Assembly (NCBI GenBank): GCA_009731375.1
Contig: BJOX01000144.1
Coordinates: 541,925 to 563,501 of the forward strand
Origin: Paulinella micropora
Taxonomy: Eukaryota > Cercozoa > Imbricatea > Euglyphida
Direction: 5' to 3'
DNA length: 21,577 nt
Under the pieces are notes generated by a model. It saw only the letters and a program-made list of their open reading frames with translations. It did no database searches and was not told the origin of the DNA. Below, piece by piece: positions 8,603 to 21,577 of the stretch. The position numbers were made by a program, and so were the translations under genes. Position 1 is the stretch's first letter, and each line of letters starts with the position of its first letter.

Positions 8603-9650
8603 AATTGTGTACCCCACCCACCCACCCACCCACCCCCCAAATCGGCACCATTGTCGGAATAAATCATGGTTTGTGGGAACCAGGAGTTCGGAGCTCATAT
8701 TTGCAGGGTGGTTAGCCACAGACTCGGTGTTGATGCTCATATGATTTTTTTTGGAATTTACGCAAATATTTGCGTTAGGGGAGTGTCCTGAATGCCAAAA
8801 TTCCTTGTTTTTTTTGGCCTTTTTTTGCACCCCCATCCCTATAAATCATGGTGTGTGGGAACCAGGAGGAGTTGGGAGCTCATGTTGGCAAGGTGGTTAG
8901 CCCCAGACTCGATCTTGATGCTGGTATAATTTTTTTGGAATTCACGCAAATATTTGCGTTAGGGGAGTGTCCTGAATGCCAAATTTCCTTGTTTTTTTGG
9001 CCTATTTTTGCACCCCCCATCCCTATAAATCATGGTTTGTGGGAACCAGGAGGAGTTGGGAGCTCATATTGGCAGGGTGGCTAGCCCCAGACTCGATCTT
9101 GATGCTGATATTGTTTTTTTGGACTTCACGCAAATATTTGCGTTGGGGAGTGTCCTGAATGCCAAATTTCCTTGTTTTTTAGCAGTACTTGCCGGTGCCT
9201 CCGGCAATTGAACGTACCCTGTCGACGGGGCAACGGGGGTCCGGGGGGCCCTCCCCCCGGGAACCCCAGCACTGTGATTGTACGTATCCGTTCTGGTCGC
9301 GGGTGGCACCCACACCTGAAATTTGAGGTTTTTTTGCCACCAGGCGCCCTTTGCGGCACCTCCGGCAATTCAACGTACGGGAAAGGGAGGGTCCGGGAGA
9401 GCCCTGCCATTGTAGGTACCCGATCTGGTCGCGGGTGGCACCCACACCTGAAAATTGAGGTTTTTTGCCACCAGGCGCCCTTTGCGGCACCTCCGGCAAT
9501 TCAACGTACCCTGTCGAAGGGAAAGGGGGCGGGAGGGGGGGTCCGGGGGGCCCTCCAAAAAGTGATAAGAAGTGGCAGTTTGGTGCGCTTCGGTTTGGTG
9601 CGCGAAGCGCACCGGTAAACCATCCTTTCAGGTGTTGGCGCAGCCCCTAG
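8603..9650 (+). repeat. Composite dispersed unit, copy 2
   Basis: Tandem units are marked by AAATCATGG at 8665, 8847 and 9031 (periods 182 and 184). A perfect 14-bp palindrome CGCAAATATTTGCG recurs in each (8761, 8945, 9129). The GC-rich block starts at about 9181 with CGGTGCCTCCGGCAATTGAA and repeats GGCACCTCCGGCAATTCAAC at about 9355 and 9484. It ends with the hairpin GGTGCGCGAAGCGCACC and GTTGGCGCAGCCCCTAG, then (TTA)n. It lacks the 139-bp duplication of copy 1. Confidence 0.85.
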
Positions 9651-9659
9651 TTATTATTA

Positions 9660-9703
<44 letters not shown>
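9651..9703. repeat. (ATT)n tract after composite copy 2
   Basis: Joins the composite unit to SINE-like copy 3. Confidence 0.95.
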
Positions 9704-9903
9704 GTCTGGACCAGTATTTTCATTGAACATACCGATCCGTCTGGACCAGTATTTTCATTGAACATACCGGCCCGTCTGGAAGTGTTGGAACTGCCCTTGC
9801 GGGGGTGTCATTAGAGCTTATCGTCAATTCTTCGTACTCCCCTCACGGGTGAGACGATGGAGGCGCATGTGCAGAAATGCATCAGCCATTGACAGAGAAG
9901 CAC
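9704..9903 (+). mobile_element. SINE-like element, copy 3, head missing
   Basis: Opposite orientation to the other two copies. It begins within the body (GTCTGGACCAGTATTTTC), has two copies of the internal segment, and ends GAAGCAC followed by a (TAT)n tail. The tRNA-like head is absent, which fits 5' truncation on insertion or recombination at the (ATT)n tract just upstream. Confidence 0.75.
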
Positions 9904-9972
<69 letters not shown>

Positions 9973-10029
9973 TATTATTATTACTATTATTATTATTACT
10001 ATTACTACTACTATTACTATTATTATGAC

Positions 10030-10064
<35 letters not shown>

Positions 10065-10113
10065 TTACTATTATTATCATTATTATTATTATTACTATCA
10101 TTATTATTATTAC

Positions 10114-10149
<36 letters not shown>

Positions 10150-10255
10150 TACTATTATTACCATGATTAATATTATTATTATTATTATTATTATTATTTA
10201 TTATTATTATTATTATTACTATTATTATTATCATTATCATTATCATCATCATCAT
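9904..10255. repeat. Long interrupted (ATT)n tract
   Basis: About 350 bp of ATT with ACT, ATC and other single-base variants. It begins as the tail of SINE-like copy 3. The Asn- and Ile-rich frames are artefacts. A non-repetitive stretch at 10281-10470 follows, with no gene seen. Confidence 0.95.
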
Positions 10256-10470
10256 TCTTATTATTATCCTTACGTCTTTTTGGTGCGCAGTCTGGACGGG
10301 GAGATAGATTAATCGATGATAGACGATAGATGGATGTATGTTATATATGTAATGTACACTACGTCTGTCAGACCAGGGTGGGGTCGAAGTCACAGTTGCA
10401 CAATTCACACCACGCGTCCGAACTATGACTGCCAGCGCCCCGGCGCCAGATATGCGACTAGACATCCGTA

Positions 10471-12260
<1,790 letters not shown>

Positions 12261-12420
12261 ATAAATATGAATATATATAGATAGAGATGGATATAGTCTA
12301 TATCCATCTTAGATTGGAGGCTATAGTTGTATGCTATTATAGGTTGTAGGCTATAGATTGTAAATTTTAGATTATATATGTATATATATACATATATGTA
12401 TATGTATATTATATATAATA

Positions 12421-13060
12421 TATGTATGTATGTATAATAACTTGTAGATAATAGGTGACCGATAAGAGATAGTAGATCATAGATAATAGATAATAGATGA
12501 TAGATGATAGATGATAGATGATAGATAATATATAATAAGTAAAGGGTAATGGATAATAGGTAATAGGTAATAGACTTAGGTAATAGGAAATAGGCAATAG
12601 GCAATAGGTAGGGTAATAGGTAAGAGATAATACATAACAGATTATAGATAATAGATAATAGTAGTAGATAGATTCTCGATTATAAATGGATAGGTATTAG
12701 ATAATAGAAATAGATTCTAGATAATAGATAATACACAATCAAAACAGATAATAGAAAATAGATCATAGATAATAGATTAGATAATAGATAATGGATAATA
12801 GATAATATGTAACATAGATAATAGATAGATAATACATTAGATGGTAGATAATAAAAAAGATAATAGATAGTAGATAATAGATAATAGATAATAGATCATA
12901 GATAATAGATAATAGATAATAGAGTTAATAGATAATAGATAATAGATAATAGATAATAGATAGTAGATAATAATTAATAGATAATAGATAATAGATAATA
13001 GATAATAGATAATAGATAATAGATAATAGATGATAGATAACAGATAATGGATAATAGAAT
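12421..13060. repeat. Degenerate GATAATA-type repeat
   Basis: ATAGATAATAGAT-like units with drift to GGTAATAGGTA near 12540-12620. The stretch 12261-12420 before it holds short ATAG/TATA motifs and no gene. Confidence 0.95.
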
Positions 13061-13505
13061 GGATACATGAGTAGATGGACAGATGGACAGATAGATGATA
13101 GATGGATCGATGGGAATGACCATCAGTTGATGTATCCTGTGATTTTTGCAGGTTGAGCCAGTTCTAGCAAACAGCAGCAGAGAAAAAAATTACTCTTAGA
13201 GGAAGACTGGAAGAAACTAGAAACAGCCACATTTATTGTCATGCTTGAAATGATTTTGGAAGTTGTACGTTATACGCAGTAGTTTATTCTTTGTTGTTCG
13301 TCCCTGCAAATAGACAGTACAGTGTTTACAATGTAATGCAACGATTTTGACGCCAAAGTTCAGTACTGCTGCTTCGGACATCAAGACACATGCCAGAAAG
13401 AACAGCTGATCCTAGCATCCAGATTGCTGCAAAAGTATGGTGTGTGATCATCGGGTAGAAAAAGCAGGTGCAATCATCTGAAAAGCTATGATGAAAACCA
13501 CTGAG
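13061..13505. other. Single-copy, non-repetitive sequence upstream of the PIPK gene
   Basis: Mixed-composition sequence between the GATAATA-type repeat and the possible leader. No long ATG-started frame, RNA gene or recognisable promoter element is visible. By position it probably holds the promoter of the downstream kinase gene; that is inference only. Confidence 0.4.
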
Positions 13506-13996
13506 ATGAGTGATAGGCCGGACGGTGCGGAAAGGCGACCCCGAAAATAGGCCGAACTTCCTGCGAAGAAGAAAAGGAAGGGAGAAAGCCCGTTTGTGCG
13601 GTTGGGCAAAGCACGCTTTTTGCGGTGCGACCCTTCACGACGTTCGAAATTTCTTCCTCTACTATCGCTGTGTGGTCTGTCTGCAGACTTCGTCTCGATG
13701 TTTACTTGTAGGAGATTCTAGTTTCTACGAAATTCGAGGTGCACAAGTTTGCCTTGTGCTTGCTCTGACTTTTTCGCTCGTTTCTTGCTTTTGTGTTCAC
13801 GATCATCTTCGTTTGCAGTTTGTGGCAATTTGAGTGGTCTTGTGGTAGTTTTCCCTTGTTTTGTTGCAGAAAAGGATGAGATGAGGGCCTGACCCAAGAG
13901 GGACTCGATCACATCCTAACCTACTAGGTTCTTGCTTTTCCGTGTCTGACAAAGCTGTACTAAACGGTGCCATGGTGTTGTTTGTTCAGGGTGGCG

Positions 13997-14013
<17 letters not shown>
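13506..14013 (+). promoter_or_regulatory. Possible PIPK leader with two short upstream ORFs and a splice acceptor
   Basis: ATG 13506 opens a 14-codon reading frame ending TAG 13550. ATG 13972 (gccATGG, a good initiation context) opens a 13-codon frame ending TGA 14013, which overlaps the main ATG at 13997. TTGTTTGTTCAG ending 13989 resembles a 3' splice site, so the second short frame might be removed by splicing of a 5' leader intron. No matching donor or promoter box could be identified with confidence. Confidence 0.25.
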
Positions 14014-19807
<5,794 letters not shown>

Positions 19808-20483
19808 GCTGAACTGACTTGGAGCTCTATTTACGAATGTGGAAATGGAATTACTGGCGATATTCAATGGGCTGGAAAACTTTCTCCGACTCTCATATCA
19901 TGTTCATTTTTTCTCTGTCAATCAGTAAGGTTTTCTGACAATTCTGAAGCAGTCAGTCTTCTGACAGCTCAAGATAATCTCTGTGTAATGTCGTGAGACA
20001 CCTTGACCGAAAACGGTGAGATCGATGCAAGTTGGATGAATTTTCCCCCATCTTGAATCTGTCGATATCCCTGCCTGACGCAGCTCGGTTGGCCCCGTGT
20101 GAACTCTCTCCGCTCCGTTCTCGGTGCACTACGCGACAGTATTTGTTCCCTGTCTGAAGCACTGACCATCGCGTTTTTTTGTTGTTGTTGTTGTTGTTGG
20201 CCTTTTCGTGTTATGTGTGTTCACCGATTATGTGCACAGAGTCACTATTTAATGATGATATCCTGTTTCTCTCTTTCGAATCAGCATCCGACATAGTTTG
20301 GATGATTTTGTGCTACTTGACTACCCAGGAAACAGAGATGACTATGGATACCTCTTTTTGTTGCTTTCCTTTTCGTTACTTACCGTTTACAACGAATGTA
20401 GATAGCTCCCAAGGCCGTCTTCTTTTTTGCCATTTGCGGCCGCCACCTTTAACGAACACCTCTTGCCTTCCCTCCCCTCCTTT
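19808..20483. other. PIPK 3' flank, no further gene seen
   Basis: Starts after TGA 19805-19807. Mixed sequence with a (GTT)n run at about 20176-20199. No AATAAA was found before the gap. No open frame here has protein-like composition. It probably contains the 3' UTR. Confidence 0.5.
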
Positions 20484-20609
20484 NNNNNNNNNNNNNNNNN
20501 NNNNNNNNNNNNNNNNNNNNNNNNNNNNNNNNNNNNNNNNNNNNNNNNNNNNNNNNNNNNNNNNNNNNNNNNNNNNNNNNNNNNNNNNNNNNNNNNNNNN
20601 NNNNNNNNN
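20484..20609. other. Assembly gap (126 N)
   Basis: Run of N followed directly by a T-rich low-complexity stretch to about 20695, so the missing part is probably homopolymer-like. Confidence 0.99.
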
Positions 20610-20695
20610 TTACTTTTTTTTTTTTTTTTTTCCTTTTTAACTTCTTTTTTTTATATTTTCATTTATTCATTTTTTTCTTTTTCTTTTTTTTTTTT

Positions 20696-21577
20696 AGTAG
20701 ATGCAATAAACAAAATGACATAAGAACTTTGGTGGGATCGTTTGGTATTTATAAATTATTACATTAATATTCAATATTACTAGTATATATTAATATTAAT
20801 AGTAACATCAATTCTAGCATCATCCGTTGACATGAACACAGGATTATTATTAATAATCACCCTTAACCTGTTTCAAGCCACCTTTTGTAAGTCTTGACTA
20901 GCCTCCTGTGAGGAAATTACCAACCCGGGCCGGCATTCAATTGAATACAAACACCGTGACTGCTGTCAATTGATCTCAAAATACTTCGGAGATCAGGAAA
21001 GGTAGTAAAAAGACGCTGTGTTGGCCAATTCCAGTTTATTTAGTACTCTTACTCGACAGACTACTTGTTCCTTGCGAAACAATCATCTGGGGCGGCCCGG
21101 GGGGGGTGGTGTTTTGCCACTCGGAGTATTCGAGTGCCAGTAAGGGTTGTTAGTCCTCACTCGTCTTCGCGTGTGTGCTCCAAACCTACCGGCGCATAAC
21201 CCCAAGGAGGGAGGAGGCGAATCCGAAGACAAACCTACGCATAACCCCAAGGAGGGAGGAGGCGAATCCGAAGACCGACCCTTCACACATAGGAATGACA
21301 CTGGTTGAGCACGACTGGCCGCACACATGTAGACGACCTTCTGCATGATGTTTTCATGAGGCGATGCCTGATTAAAATCTTTCTGTCTTGCCAAACCAAT
21401 TGACAAACTCCAAGATAGTATATTATATTAATAATAACTCAATATTAATTTAATAAACACTTAGCCTGCACGGTTGAACAGTTGATATAGTCATTTATTT
21501 TCACTTTGGCAGCCTAGGAGACAGACACTACGGTTGATGCGCGGCCGAATGGGATGGGGGGGGGGGGGGGGGGGGGG
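20696..21577. other. AT-rich to mixed sequence, no gene supported
   Basis: Includes an AT-rich segment (20745-20870), a 45-bp direct repeat (21193-21275) and a terminal G homopolymer from about 21556. A minus-strand 107-codon frame over 21083-21406 is Ser/Pro/Gly-rich and owes part of its length to the 45-bp repeat, so I do not call it a gene. Confidence 0.5.
21193..21275 (+). repeat. 45-bp tandem direct repeat, two copies
   Basis: CGCATAACCCCAAGGAGGGA begins at 21193 and again at 21238. The shared part runs through GGCGAATCCGAAGAC in both copies. The second copy is slightly shorter. Confidence 0.9.

Noticed and set aside
9811-10465. Poly-Asn and poly-Ile frames
   Set aside because: Translation of (ATT)n. 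No non-repeat domain is attached.
13506-13833. 107-codon plus-strand frame upstream of the kinase
   Set aside because: It starts at GTG, not ATG. The nearby ATG at 13506 is in another frame and stops after 14 codons. No domain is seen.
21083-21406. Minus-strand Ser/Pro-rich frame of 107 codons
   Set aside because: Part of its length comes from a 45-bp direct repeat. No splice context or recognisable domain, and too short to support a gene call.

Overview
Eukaryotic nuclear DNA, most likely from a unicellular eukaryote. The evidence is a GC-rich coding region broken by short GT-AG introns, tRNA-derived retroposons with A and B boxes, and extreme microsatellite content. No bacterial or organellar features were seen. 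The taxon cannot be fixed from the sequence. A repeat-rich protist with insertion-laden proteins (for example an alveolate) is only a guess. Six N runs (7207-7216, 7538-7547, 8593-8602, 16686-16695, 18101-18255, 20484-20609) show a draft assembly broken at simple repeats.

Layout. 1-5946 is almost entirely tandem repeats: di- to hexanucleotides, a 129-bp higher-order pentamer repeat, a ~31-bp minisatellite, a 4 x 90-bp repeat, a 1-kb purine tract and a 0.57-kb hexanucleotide block. One short minus-strand exon-like piece (363-527) and three consecutive inverted repeats (2916-3235) break the pattern. 6028-10280 is a train of dispersed elements joined by (AAT)n/(ATT)n tracts: three copies of a tRNA-headed SINE-like element, two copies of a second unit (B), and two copies of a composite unit (three ~184-bp tandem repeats followed by a GC-rich block). 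10471-13060 is again simple repeat, dominated by about 1.4 kb of (TGTATA)n and 0.6 kb of degenerate GATAATA-type repeat.

The only well-supported gene occupies 13997-19807 on the plus strand: an atypical phosphatidylinositol-phosphate kinase (PIPK). A four-exon model (13997-16312, 16532-16616, 16749-17732, 18471-19807) keeps phase at every junction and gives 1573 residues. The PIPK signature motifs are all present, but two large low-complexity insertions (about 135 and 470 residues) split the catalytic domain. A coiled coil and a Thr-rich, Lys/Arg-rich tail follow. Introns 2 and 3 are largely microsatellite and contain assembly gaps. Downstream (19808-21577) no gene is supported.

With a single recognisable gene there is no operon or pathway context. 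The main points of interest are the split PIPK, the SINE-like family whose tails coincide with the trinucleotide tracts, and the way unrelated dispersed units meet at those tracts.
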